The notes beneath the pieces were generated by a model. It was not told where the DNA came from. It was given only the letters and a program-made list of their open reading frames with translations, and made no database searches. Both the position numbers and the translations under genes were made by a program. A DNA stretch of 64,000 bases from DASXMT01 sp963755985 (GTDB lineage: Bacteria > Actinomycetota > Acidimicrobiia > Acidimicrobiales > RAAP-2), in NCBI GenBank assembly GCA_963755985.1, contig CAVWLO010000003.1, positions 62,001-126,000 on the forward strand, given 5' to 3'. Below, piece by piece: positions 49,848 to 58,699 of this stretch (the first letter of the stretch is position 1; each line of letters opens with the position of its first letter).

Positions 49848-50795
49848 TCAGAGGGTTGGAGATACGAACGGGACCACGTTGAACTGTTGGCGAAGCTCTT
49901 CAAGTGGCCGATCTACAAGTGCCAGATGGTCAACTTGGCTCAAGTCGACGGTGCACTGAGAGCCGCGTTCGAGACCCTCCCCGAACAGTTCGGAAGCTCC
50001 TTCTCTGTTCAAGGTGGAGACCTTCGCCCGGATGGACCCGTGGTTGAGGACGCCCGTCTCGTGAATCGACAGGGTGAGTAGGAGCTCGAGCCAGTTGTGA
50101 CGGCTGTCGTTGGCCGCCCACAGGAAGCCAGAACGGGCGATCTCTCCCGGGGCCGTGGGCTCGTACCCAGTGATCACGTGGTTCATATCGTGATTCACAT
50201 AGTGCGCCGGTAGGGCAACGTCGTCACCGGGCAGGGTGATGTTGTTCCGGCTGTAGAACTCCAAGTAAGCGTGGCCGAGCGTTGCCACGGGCAGATCGCA
50301 AAAGGACCGCAGGCGTCTTGCCAGCTCGTGGTCCGGCTCGTTCAACCGGAGGTAGTGGTCCCGAAGGGAGAGTTCAGAGATCTCCGGCAGGATCCCATCG
50401 TAGAAGCGCTCCAGGTCCTTCGAGGCTTTGTCTGCACCTTGTTCGAGCGCCTCTCGTGTGGTCTCGAGCTCGATGTCAGTAACCTCCATCGCCGAAACGT
50501 ACTGTTCGACGCTTTCAACCTGCCTCTCAGACTGAGGATGACGACAGAGTTCGAGTGTCATCAGAATCTCGCAAAAGCGAAGTCGTGTGTCAGTACGGAG
50601 GAGCGCGGCGGCGGCATCGCGTGGACCAAGGGGTGTCACATTGGTCAGCTCGACATCTGATCGCTCCCACAACTCCGAGACGAGTGAGCGGAGAACGACC
50701 AACTGTTCACTCGTTGGACCGCCGCCGACGTCGATCCCCCCGACCAGTCCGGCCACGAGTGGATCGACCTCTTCTGGTTCCACTAACGAGCCCAT
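49848..50795 (-). CDS. TerB-like/COQ4-like fusion protein, paralogue 2
   Basis: The 315-residue protein shares the plan of its downstream neighbour: a TerB-like helical N-domain (LVAGLVGGIDVGGGPTSEQLVVLRSLV, RLRFCEILMTLELCRHP), a middle helical linker, and a COQ4-like C-domain with LPVATLGHAYLEFYSRNNITLP, HDMNH and Glu after 11 residues (His202, Asp203, His206, Glu218). The second His cluster is only partly kept (SIHETG in place of HEVGH). The two copies are clearly diverged, so the duplication is old, yet both keep the metal motif. The ATG at 50795 follows GAGGGAG with five bases between. The 108-bp gap upstream separates it from the FluG-like gene; no quinone-synthesis gene is nearby. Confidence 0.75.
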   Translation of the reverse strand: MGSLVEPEEVDPLVAGLVGGIDVGGGPTSEQLVVLRSLVSELWERSDVELTNVTPLGPRDAAAALLRTDTRLRFCEILMTLELCRHPQSERQVESVEQYVSAMEVTDIELETTREALEQGADKASKDLERFYDGILPEISELSLRDHYLRLNEPDHELARRLRSFCDLPVATLGHAYLEFYSRNNITLPGDDVALPAHYVNHDMNHVITGYEPTAPGEIARSGFLWAANDSRHNWLELLLTLSIHETGVLNHGSIRAKVSTLNREGASELFGEGLERGSQCTVDLSQVDHLALVDRPLEELRQQFNVVPFVSPTL

Positions 50796-50902
50796 GAGTT
50801 CTCCCTCGATGACCGCGGACCCGGCCATGCCGTTGTGTTGCCGGGCTACAGCGAGTCTAGGTACGCCGGCCAGGGTGCCCGAGGACGAACACGGTCGGTC
50901 GG

Positions 50903-52072
50903 TTATCGGCCCTCGGCCAGGTTGTAAACACGGCGGGCGGTTCCGGCCCCGATCATGGCCGCTGTGGCATCAACTTCCTCCTTGGTGCGGGCCTGTCGGG
51001 TCGCCAGTGGCTCCAACACCGATACGAGCGCCTCCCGGAAGGTCACGGCTCCGAGAAGGTGCAGTTCGGCCAGCCCAAGAGCATCAGAGGAGTAAAGCAT
51101 CTTGTGAAATGGGGCGGACTCGAGGGCCTCGGCCAGAACGGCCGCGGCCCGGTGGCCGACATAGTTGAGCGCAAGCCCGACGTCGAAGAACACGTGGGGG
51201 TAGACCCCGGCGAGGTAGGCGGCTTCTCGGTGGTAGGGATAGCAGTGCAGCAACATGATCGGTGTGCCGAGTGGGGCCGCACGCCGGATCAGGCCGGTGA
51301 GCAGTGCCGGGTTGGACCGGTGGAGCTCCAAGTCGGTGTCGCCGTAGCCGGTGTGTAACTGCAGGGGGACTCCCGCCCTGAGGCCAGCCCAGATCAAGTG
51401 GCGCAAGAGCACCGGGTGAGACATCCGCCACTGCCCAGAGTCTGCGGCCCCCTTGATCCACTCCGCTGCGGCTTCGCGCACCTCGCTCGGGCGGGGCTCG
51501 GCTGGGTCGACGTCGAGTCCGTATCGGTAGGCCAGCACCGACTTGGACCCAACGGCCGGGTCGGAACCCGAGAGGTTGGCCGCCAGCCGCTCCGCGAGCT
51601 TGTCGGCGAAACGCGACGGCCCGACGCCGTCCGCCGCTACGGCCTCGGCAAGCTGCTCCAACCGGACGATCCGTCGCACCCGGGTCGCGGCCAGTTCGGC
51701 GAGATCGGGCACATCGACGAAGTCATCCGGTCGGAACCCGTCGTCGACCAGCAACTCGGCCACCCCGGCACGACGCAGGAGGCGCCGATTGGCCTCCTCC
51801 CCTCCGAGCTCCTTGCGCCGGGCCAGGTAGTCGTCAGCGGTGGCGGCGGGAGGGAGGTCGAGAACCGGGGCGCAGGTTCGCAACAGAGCAGCCCCGAGGA
51901 AGGAATCGAAGTAGCTGCAGCCCGGGGCAGCTGGTTGGCCCGACTCGGTGAGGAAGCGCTCGAAGGAGTTCCGGTCAGCGACATCCCTGACCACGCTGTG
52001 CACGTGATGGTCGACGAGGGGAACGTCGTCCCCCAGCCGGGAGGCCGTGTCGCGGGCCGGCGGGCCGGACAT
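50903..52072 (-). CDS. FluG-like amidohydrolase paired with glutamine-synthetase-like gene
   Basis: The 389-residue amidohydrolase has VPLVDHHVHSVVRD as metal motif, LQLHTGYGDTD and MLLHCYPYHREAAYLAGVYPHVFFDVGLALNYVG with further His ligands, and YSSDALGLAELHLLG with the catalytic Asp. This matches the N-terminal half of fungal FluG and bacterial amidohydrolases encoded beside GlnA-like proteins. The ATG at 52072 shares one base with the TGA stop of that gene (TGATG), so the two are translated together. In FluG the two halves are one protein; here they are split. A role in gamma-glutamyl-amide synthesis and hydrolysis is likely (inference). Confidence 0.87.
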   Translation of the reverse strand: MSGPPARDTASRLGDDVPLVDHHVHSVVRDVADRNSFERFLTESGQPAAPGCSYFDSFLGAALLRTCAPVLDLPPAATADDYLARRKELGGEEANRRLLRRAGVAELLVDDGFRPDDFVDVPDLAELAATRVRRIVRLEQLAEAVAADGVGPSRFADKLAERLAANLSGSDPAVGSKSVLAYRYGLDVDPAEPRPSEVREAAAEWIKGAADSGQWRMSHPVLLRHLIWAGLRAGVPLQLHTGYGDTDLELHRSNPALLTGLIRRAAPLGTPIMLLHCYPYHREAAYLAGVYPHVFFDVGLALNYVGHRAAAVLAEALESAPFHKMLYSSDALGLAELHLLGAVTFREALVSVLEPLATRQARTKEEVDATAAMIGAGTARRVYNLAEGR

Positions 52073-53421
52073 CAGTGCCGCCAGCGTGTCGCTGTGGCCA
52101 CCTGGTCCGGCGTGCACTCGGCGAACAACGCGACCTCGGCCCGTCGGACGGCGGCGATCGTCTCGTAGAGTGGATCACCCAACCCCTCGGCCAACACTGT
52201 GCTGGTCGAGTAGTGCTCCAGCGCTTGGGGAAGGCTCTGTGGCAACCGCGTGGCTTGGGCCTGCGCCAGTTCGGCTTGGGACAAGCTGGCTGGATCGACC
52301 GGCACCTCCGGTGGCAGTCGCAGGCCGTCCTTGACACCGGCAAGTCCGGCCGCCAATACCGCTCCGGCCACCAGGTAGGGGTTGGCACTCAAGTCGAAGC
52401 ACTTCACCTCGAGGTTGGCGCTTCGAGCCTCGTCGCCGGCCGTACCAGTCACCAATCGCAGCGCCGCCTCCCGGTTTTCGAGCCCCCAGGTCTGGAACGC
52501 CCCGGCCCAGTGCCGGGGGACCAGGCGCAGATAGCTGGCCACGCTCGGACACCCGATGACGAGCAGTGCCGGCAGCTCGCGGAGGACTCCGGCGGCGAAA
52601 GCCTCGCCCTCAGAGGTGATCCCGTGGGGACCATCTCCGCCGGCAAAAAGGTTGTGCCCGTCGCGCCAAACGCTCAGGTGAACGTGGCCGCCATTGCCCA
52701 CCTGCCCGGCGACCACACTGGGCGAGAAGCTGGTCCTCAGCCCGTGGTTAAGCCCCACCGCACGCAGAGTCTGGCGCACCAGCACGCTGTCGTCGGCGGC
52801 GCCAACAGGATCGGTAGGTGCCACGGACACCTCGAACTGGCCGGCGGCGTACTCCGGGTGAACCTGTTCGACCGAGATCGCCTCCGCGGCCAGGGCGCCC
52901 AGCAGGTCGCGCAGGTAGCCAGAGCGCTCGATGACCCGCGTCATCCCATAGGCGGGGCCGAGGGCCGCCGGGATGAACTCGTCACCGCTGCCCGCGTCGA
53001 GGACCCACTCGAGCTCGAAGCTCATGACAGCGGACATCCCGGCATCGGCGGCCCGCTCGACCATACGGGCGGCAACGCTGCGCTGGCACAGCGGATGCAC
53101 CTCGCCCGATTGGCTACGCCGGTCGACGGGCGCCCAGGCCCAGCCGGGCTGAGCGGCCAGCGTCACCAGACGGCCCAGGTCCGGGTAGAGGCGTAAGTCG
53201 CCGACGGGACCGGTCGACGTTCGGCTGGCAGTGATCGAATCGTCCAGGACGAACACGTCGAACACCGGCGACATCCCGACTCCGGAGGTCATCACGGCAC
53301 CCAGGCGAGCGGTTGGAACGGCCTTGACCCGGGTGATCCCGGAGTTGTCGACATACGTCAGGGCGATGGCCTCCACCCCCCTTGCCGCCAGCTCCTCGGC
53401 CAGCACGGCTGGGTCGGGCAT
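52072..53421 (-). CDS. Glutamine-synthetase family ligase (GlnA3/FluG-type, gamma-glutamylamide synthetase-like)
   Basis: The 449-residue protein has the glutamine synthetase fold: a beta-grasp N-domain (IALTYVDNSGITRVKAVP), then EYAAGQFEVSVAP, GNGGHVHLSVW (the ATP/metal loop), PSVASYLRLVPRHWAGAFQTWGLENREAALRLV and ANLEVKCFDLSANPYLVAGAVLAAGLAGV. Tyr of the adenylylation site is not visible, as expected for this branch. The substrate is probably an amine other than ammonia. The ATG at 53421 is at the start of the conserved domain; an in-frame codon at 53586 would add 55 residues of low conservation. Confidence 0.87.
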   Translation of the reverse strand: MPDPAVLAEELAARGVEAIALTYVDNSGITRVKAVPTARLGAVMTSGVGMSPVFDVFVLDDSITASRTSTGPVGDLRLYPDLGRLVTLAAQPGWAWAPVDRRSQSGEVHPLCQRSVAARMVERAADAGMSAVMSFELEWVLDAGSGDEFIPAALGPAYGMTRVIERSGYLRDLLGALAAEAISVEQVHPEYAAGQFEVSVAPTDPVGAADDSVLVRQTLRAVGLNHGLRTSFSPSVVAGQVGNGGHVHLSVWRDGHNLFAGGDGPHGITSEGEAFAAGVLRELPALLVIGCPSVASYLRLVPRHWAGAFQTWGLENREAALRLVTGTAGDEARSANLEVKCFDLSANPYLVAGAVLAAGLAGVKDGLRLPPEVPVDPASLSQAELAQAQATRLPQSLPQALEHYSTSTVLAEGLGDPLYETIAAVRRAEVALFAECTPDQVATATRWRH

Positions 53422-53679
53422 CCCGAACCGGTCCCCGCCTCGCACCACACCCCCTGTTTCGGCCACGACCCGCCCTCCAGGCTCGTGCGCTGGGCCGGGC
53501 GGACCAAGTGCCAGGCCAGCGGCGACTTTGAGGCGCCAACATAGCGTGGATGGCCACGGTGATCCGACCAGCGGCGCTCTACACAATTTCCTTTCCTGCC
53601 GAGGTCCATGTCGGCCCTCAGCTTGTCCTGTGGCTCGGCTGGCAAGCCGCCGTTTGCCGTGTTGTGCGCCGTCCGTAGC

Positions 53680-54807
53680 TCAGACAGGGCCCCCGGGTTG
53701 CATCGGTACACGATCGAGTGCGCGCCCGAGGGCGTCGGCGGCCACGATGGCGTCAACCATCATGACGGGGGTCACTTCGAACGGCTCGTTGTGCGCCGTC
53801 TCGCCGACGGCCAGGCTTCGTTCGGCGATGCGCCGCAGGAGGAACTCGTCCCAGACTTCGAGACCCAGCTGAGAGAGAGTGGTTGGCAGCCCGACCTCTC
53901 GGGCAAAGTTCATGACCGTTCGCCGCTCTTCGGAGGGTCTGCCCTCGAGGACCAGCTGGACGAGCAAGCCGAACGCCACCTTCTCGCCGTGGAGGTAGCG
54001 GTGGGTGCCCGGTGCCACGGTCAGGCCATTGTGGACCGAGTGAGCGACCGCCAGGCCCCCTGACTCGAAACCGAGCCCGGAGAGGAGCGTGTTGGCCTCC
54101 ACCAATCGCTCCAGGGCCGGCGTGACCACCCCTTGGCGCACGGCCTCACATGCCGCCGGCCCCTCAGCCATCAAGGTGTCGAAGCACAGTCGAGCAAGGG
54201 CTCCCGCAGCCATTGTTGTCGCCCCATGGAGCTGGTTCGCCCGGTGCGCCTCGATCACGGTGCGCGCCTCGAACCAGGTGGCAAGGGCGTCGCCCATGCC
54301 TGCAACCAGGAGCCGCAGAGGTGCGCTGGCCACGACCGAGGTGTCCACGAGGATCAAGTCAGGATTACGCCGATAGAACAAGTACCGATCGAACTCCCCG
54401 TCGTCGGTGTAGAGGACGGACAGGGCGCTGCAGGGTGCGTCGCTCGACGCTGTGGTGGGGCAGTTCACGACCGGGAGGTCGAGCTCTGCTGCCGCGGCAC
54501 GAGCGGCGTCGAGAACCTTGCCGCCCCCCGCGCCCACGATGACTCGGGCGTCGAGCGTCTGGGCCGCGTCCACGATCGTCGCAACCTCGCCCGTCGTGCA
54601 CTCGCCGCCGAATGGGCGCACGCCGTACTCCATTGCGGCTCCGCGGAGACTTCTCTCCCAAGTCGATTCGAGGAGCCGCCGAGGTGATGGGCTTGCCACG
54701 ATCAGAGCTGGCCCAACAAGACCCATCTTGGACATCTCGGGACCGAGCTGCTCCGTAGCATCACGTCCCTGCACGTAGCGACTGGGCGAACAAAACACAC
54801 TGAGCAC
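53680..54807 (-). CDS. Glycerol-dehydrogenase-like iron-type alcohol dehydrogenase
   Basis: The 375-residue protein belongs to the GldA branch of group III alcohol dehydrogenases: RYVQGRDATEQLG, the NAD-binding VGAGGGKVLDAARA, NCPTTASSDAPCSALSVLYTDDGEF, and the metal ligands Asp in AGMGDALATWFEA, His in VAHSVHNGL and His in RYLHGEKVAFG. It oxidises a polyol using NAD and a divalent metal (usually Zn in GldA). It lies 258 bp upstream of the glutamine-synthetase-like gene, so joint expression is possible but not shown. A GTG at 54807 is taken as start; another GTG at codon 4 is possible. Confidence 0.9.
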   Translation of the reverse strand: MLSVFCSPSRYVQGRDATEQLGPEMSKMGLVGPALIVASPSPRRLLESTWERSLRGAAMEYGVRPFGGECTTGEVATIVDAAQTLDARVIVGAGGGKVLDAARAAAAELDLPVVNCPTTASSDAPCSALSVLYTDDGEFDRYLFYRRNPDLILVDTSVVASAPLRLLVAGMGDALATWFEARTVIEAHRANQLHGATTMAAGALARLCFDTLMAEGPAACEAVRQGVVTPALERLVEANTLLSGLGFESGGLAVAHSVHNGLTVAPGTHRYLHGEKVAFGLLVQLVLEGRPSEERRTVMNFAREVGLPTTLSQLGLEVWDEFLLRRIAERSLAVGETAHNEPFEVTPVMMVDAIVAADALGRALDRVPMQPGGPV

Positions 54808-54947
54808 GAAGAACAGGATAGGAAGCGGCCGACCGGCGCGCCTGCCAGCGCATCCGGTTCAACTGAGCCCGGTCAGTCAAGCGCCTCCCGAGGGGCTACT
54901 GGCCGTTCCAAGGCCGAGCAGCGCCGGGCCGGACTGCGACGCGCCCG

Positions 54948-57900
54948 TCAAGTCCAGGCGTCAGGCCGAAAGGGTTGGGCCGACTCGACAAACGCCCCCA
55001 GCGTGCCGATGAGGCGCATGTCGTCGACGCTCCGAGCTCGACTGTCCAGCAGATCCTCGTTGCAAATCAGAACGGCCAGGTACTGAGCCCGGCTGATGGC
55101 AACGTTCAACCTGTTCCGCGAGAAGAGGAACTCAGGCCCCCTCGGCATATCCTCACCGGTCGAGGTGGCCATGGTGAAGAAGACGACCGGGGCCTCTCCC
55201 CCTTGGAACTTGTCCACTGTTCCCACCTCGACACCCACCGTCCGGTCGTCCCGGTGAAGCACCTCACGGACCAGGTTGACCTGATCGTTGTAGGGAGCCA
55301 CTACCATGAAGTCGGCGACACCGAGGGGATGGTGTTTGCCCTCGGAATCGGTCCAGGACTGTCCGAGAAGGCTGAGGATTGCTTTGGCCACCAGATCAGC
55401 TTCCTCGGGAGAGTCGGTGGAGCGTCCCTCATGGTGTGCCTCGATCCACGCGAGCCCTGGACCCACACCCTCGACGTGTTGGCGAGCGCAATCAGTGTGG
55501 CTGGCGAGGCGTCCCTCATAGAACTGAGTGGAGATGAAGTCGCAGACCGCCGGGTGGAGCCGGCGCGTTTCGGCCAGGAACACTCCCCGATCGGCAGTGA
55601 TCGTGGTCTGGTCGCCGAGGACGTGCTCGAGCACACTGGCTCCTGCACCATCCGGGTGCGTGGCCTTGGAGACCTGAGCCAACTGCAGGGGATCACCGAG
55701 CACGATGACGTTGTAGGCCGATGTCGACGAGACCAGGGCATCGGCTAGAGCGAGCTGTCCGGCTTCGTCGATCACCAGTACGTCGACGGGAGCGTCGCGC
55801 ATCTCCGGGGAGGCGAAGAACCACGATGTGCCGGCCACCAAGTTGTACTTGGCATTGGCCGCGGTCCTGTTTGCCGCCGTGTACTTCACGCCGTCCAGCG
55901 AGCCTGCCTGCGACTTATTCGAGATCTTCCTGCAGGCGACCAACTGCGCCAGCTGTCCCTTCTCCTCGAAGACCGAGTGGACCTCAGCAAGAAGGTTGTC
56001 GATGGCGGCATGGCCGACGGCGGCGATCCCCACCCGCTTGCCCGAGGCGATGAGGGCCCGGACGATGTGGGCGCCGCGATAGGTCTTGCCCGTGCCCGGT
56101 GGCCCCTGGATGGCCACGAAGCTCGAGTCGAGATCCCCCACCCAGCTGAGGATGGACTCGACATCGTCGCGGAAGAGGCCGTCGGGCGGGCCGGTCCCCG
56201 GCAGGAACCGCGGCAGTGAGCGCTCCAACAACGCGACGGTCACCGGGTTCGCCGATCCCACCCCGGGCACCCCCAGGACCTGGCGGGCGAGCCCACCCAG
56301 CACCTTGGGCTTCGGAGCCGGATTGACCCAGTCGTTCGGGATCAGGGCCCGGGGGAAGAACCCGTCTTCCACCCGTTTGGCATCCCACCGGAGCGTGAGC
56401 GTGTGCTGGTCCGGGTCGACGTTGACCAGGCTGGCAAAACCGCTCTCACCGGGACCCCCGGCGATCAGCACGCCTCCGCCCCGAAGGCCATCGGCCACCG
56501 GCTGGTCGGGCCACGAGAAGACGGCGTCGATGAGGCCCGGCGTCTTAGCCTGGTGGTCCACGTACTCGACGAATTGGAGGTCGGCCACGACATCACAGGC
56601 ATCGAGGAGCTCATGGGTATCGGCCTCGAGCTTGGCGAACTTCGGTCCCAGGTCCGCTATCACCTCCCGCCGCCAGTAGCCGAGGAGATCCCCGAGCAGG
56701 TGCTCGGGCGTCCCGGGATCCGAGGTCAACAGCTGTTCGGCGAGAAGGTCGAGGTCGGGATCGTCTTCGTATCCGTCGAGCACCGCTACCCGCCACTCGG
56801 CATCTGCGGGGCGCTGATCGAGGAGCCATCGGTGGAGGGCCCGGGTTGCCCGGACGTCATCCTCGTTGTACTGGGCGATCTCCTCGAGAAGGGCAGCGTC
56901 GCCGGTCTCCATGTACCGGTCGTAATCGACGACGGCGCCCGCCCCCCCTTCGATGGCACCCTGGCGCTGATAGCCGGCCAGCACTTCCAGGGCCTTCAGA
57001 CCATAGGATTCGACACCCACCTGGAATGAGTTGGTGACCACAGCCATGAGGTCCACGAAGAGGCCGGTATCGCGAAGATGGGTGAACAGCGCCTCGCTTT
57101 GGCGTCCCAACGTCATAGCCGTCAGGGCCGACCGTTCGGTGTGGTTGTAGTGGTACACGTGCATTCCGGGATGAACCTGGCGTCTCTGGTCGAAGAAGCT
57201 CACGAGGCCGGCAGCGGTCTCGCTCTCCTCGCCCAGATCATGGGCCCAACGGGCGTCGTAGACCCACACCTCGTTCACGTCATACCAGAGGCCGAAGAGG
57301 AAGAAGAGGCCCGAACTGGGCGTCCAGAACGGATGACCCTCTAGGTCGAAGTAGACGTCACCGGGATCGGGTCTGGGAAGGTTGGCGTAGCCGTACCCCC
57401 AGATGGGGTCCTCCCCGGGAGGGACCGGCCGGAAGGCCGGTGGGGCCTCCGGCTCGGCACGGGAGACCATTTGGAGCTCGGCCTGCCGGCGAAGCCGGTC
57501 CCGCCTTGTGGCCGGTACGCCGGGCGCCTGAAGTTGGGACTCCGCCAGTTCGGCGACCGTGGCGACATCGACAGACTCGAAGGCCTCCTTCTCCTTCTTC
57601 CGCATGTTGGCCACATAGACCAGCGAGTCGGCCGTCCGCCAGATTTCCTGACACTGTTGGGAGTACTCACAGAACTCGCAGTGGGGGCACCTCTCGGGCC
57701 GAACGCCGTCGACTCCCGGGTCGGCGACCGCCGCAGCCAGTCGGCGACGGAGCCTCCGCCAATAGGGACCGAACTGCTCAACCTCGAGCGACTCGATCTT
57801 CCCTGATCCGAGCCATAGGTGCATCTGCTTCGGAGCCGACCCGGTCAGTGCCTCGATGGCATCGGCGTAGAAACAGAGTTGGAGGACATGTCCCGGCTTG

Positions 57901-58307
57901 GCTTCCAGGCGGCTTAGCTTGGCGTCGTAGGGCTCATAGGAAGCAAAACCGTCGACCGGGTCCGGAACTCTAAGCAGGAAGTCAGCAATACCCCGAAGGC
58001 CGTCGTGGACCATCGGGAGCTGGTAGATCACGTCCCAGTCGTCTTCCATCGGATTGCCCACCCGGCTGACCCACTGGGCGAAGGTTTCATCGGCTTTCCG
58101 TTCGGGCGTGTGGAAGACGGTGCGCCCCTGCGCCTCGAACTCAGCCAGGCAGGCGTTCTCGTGTTCCAGGCCCTTCTTCATCAGCAGGTCGGCGAACGGA
58201 CCTGGATTGTTTCTCTGTCCCTGGTTGTCGCCGAGCTTGACCGTCAGGTACCAGTCGCAGTCCAGCCACGCCGTGATTGTCGATGGGGAAAGCAAAGGGT
58301 CAGCCAT
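54948..58307 (-). CDS. RecB-like nuclease fused to DnaQ-like domain and SF1 Dna2/Nam7-type helicase
   Basis: The 1119-residue protein combines three parts. Residues 1-230 are a TM0106-type RecB nuclease: SPSTITAWLDCDWYL, GLEHE, YEPYDAKLSRLEAKPGHVLQLCFYAD, with four Cys in LDC and CPHCEFCEYSQQC that could hold an Fe-S cluster as in AddB/Cas4. Residues 310-480 are an RNase H-like exonuclease (VYFDLEGHPF, QYNEDDVRATRALHRWL). Residues 690-1119 are an SF1 helicase with GPPGTGKT, VLVIDEAGQLALADAL, VLGDPLQLAQ, ETRRLHP, VGTVDKFQGGEAPVVFF and RLNVAISRAQ. It should process DNA ends. The ATG at 58307 is preferred; an in-frame TTG at 58340 is possible. No partner is encoded next to it. Confidence 0.9.
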   Translation of the reverse strand: MADPLLSPSTITAWLDCDWYLTVKLGDNQGQRNNPGPFADLLMKKGLEHENACLAEFEAQGRTVFHTPERKADETFAQWVSRVGNPMEDDWDVIYQLPMVHDGLRGIADFLLRVPDPVDGFASYEPYDAKLSRLEAKPGHVLQLCFYADAIEALTGSAPKQMHLWLGSGKIESLEVEQFGPYWRRLRRRLAAAVADPGVDGVRPERCPHCEFCEYSQQCQEIWRTADSLVYVANMRKKEKEAFESVDVATVAELAESQLQAPGVPATRRDRLRRQAELQMVSRAEPEAPPAFRPVPPGEDPIWGYGYANLPRPDPGDVYFDLEGHPFWTPSSGLFFLFGLWYDVNEVWVYDARWAHDLGEESETAAGLVSFFDQRRQVHPGMHVYHYNHTERSALTAMTLGRQSEALFTHLRDTGLFVDLMAVVTNSFQVGVESYGLKALEVLAGYQRQGAIEGGAGAVVDYDRYMETGDAALLEEIAQYNEDDVRATRALHRWLLDQRPADAEWRVAVLDGYEDDPDLDLLAEQLLTSDPGTPEHLLGDLLGYWRREVIADLGPKFAKLEADTHELLDACDVVADLQFVEYVDHQAKTPGLIDAVFSWPDQPVADGLRGGGVLIAGGPGESGFASLVNVDPDQHTLTLRWDAKRVEDGFFPRALIPNDWVNPAPKPKVLGGLARQVLGVPGVGSANPVTVALLERSLPRFLPGTGPPDGLFRDDVESILSWVGDLDSSFVAIQGPPGTGKTYRGAHIVRALIASGKRVGIAAVGHAAIDNLLAEVHSVFEEKGQLAQLVACRKISNKSQAGSLDGVKYTAANRTAANAKYNLVAGTSWFFASPEMRDAPVDVLVIDEAGQLALADALVSSTSAYNVIVLGDPLQLAQVSKATHPDGAGASVLEHVLGDQTTITADRGVFLAETRRLHPAVCDFISTQFYEGRLASHTDCARQHVEGVGPGLAWIEAHHEGRSTDSPEEADLVAKAILSLLGQSWTDSEGKHHPLGVADFMVVAPYNDQVNLVREVLHRDDRTVGVEVGTVDKFQGGEAPVVFFTMATSTGEDMPRGPEFLFSRNRLNVAISRAQYLAVLICNEDLLDSRARSVDDMRLIGTLGAFVESAQPFRPDAWT

Positions 58308-58699
58308 GGGTCCGGTCCCGAACCGTAACTGGTCCGGCAATAGCGGTGCTCACCCGGATGTGACTGGAGCATCCGGCTCCTCCTGACCATGTCCTCAGTG
58401 GTGCGATTCACCTTCGGACGGCCTTTCGCGACGGGTCGATAGCGCCGAGAGACCTCCAAGCCGCTTGCGTCGAAATCGATCACGACCACGTCCGTAGCGT
58501 CCTCCGGAGTGGAGAGACGCCCAAAGTCTCAACTGAAACCCAGAACGCATTCTCATGAGCTGCTGACCCAAAAGGGTCAATCGTGCCGGAAGCTCAGCCG
58601 CACATCCAGCTCCTCGGTCCACCACGCCGCAAAAGGTGTTGGTTGCTCGACGTTGCGTATGCTCCATCGGAACCTAACTGCTTCATCAGGGGACCCATC
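58308..58699. other. Intergenic region between helicase and DacB-like genes
   Basis: No gene, RNA or clear repeat is supported in this divergent 392-bp spacer. It must hold the promoters of both neighbours, but I see no convincing hexamers. An in-frame extension of the DacB-like gene from 58583 exists but has no signal-peptide character. Confidence 0.5.
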
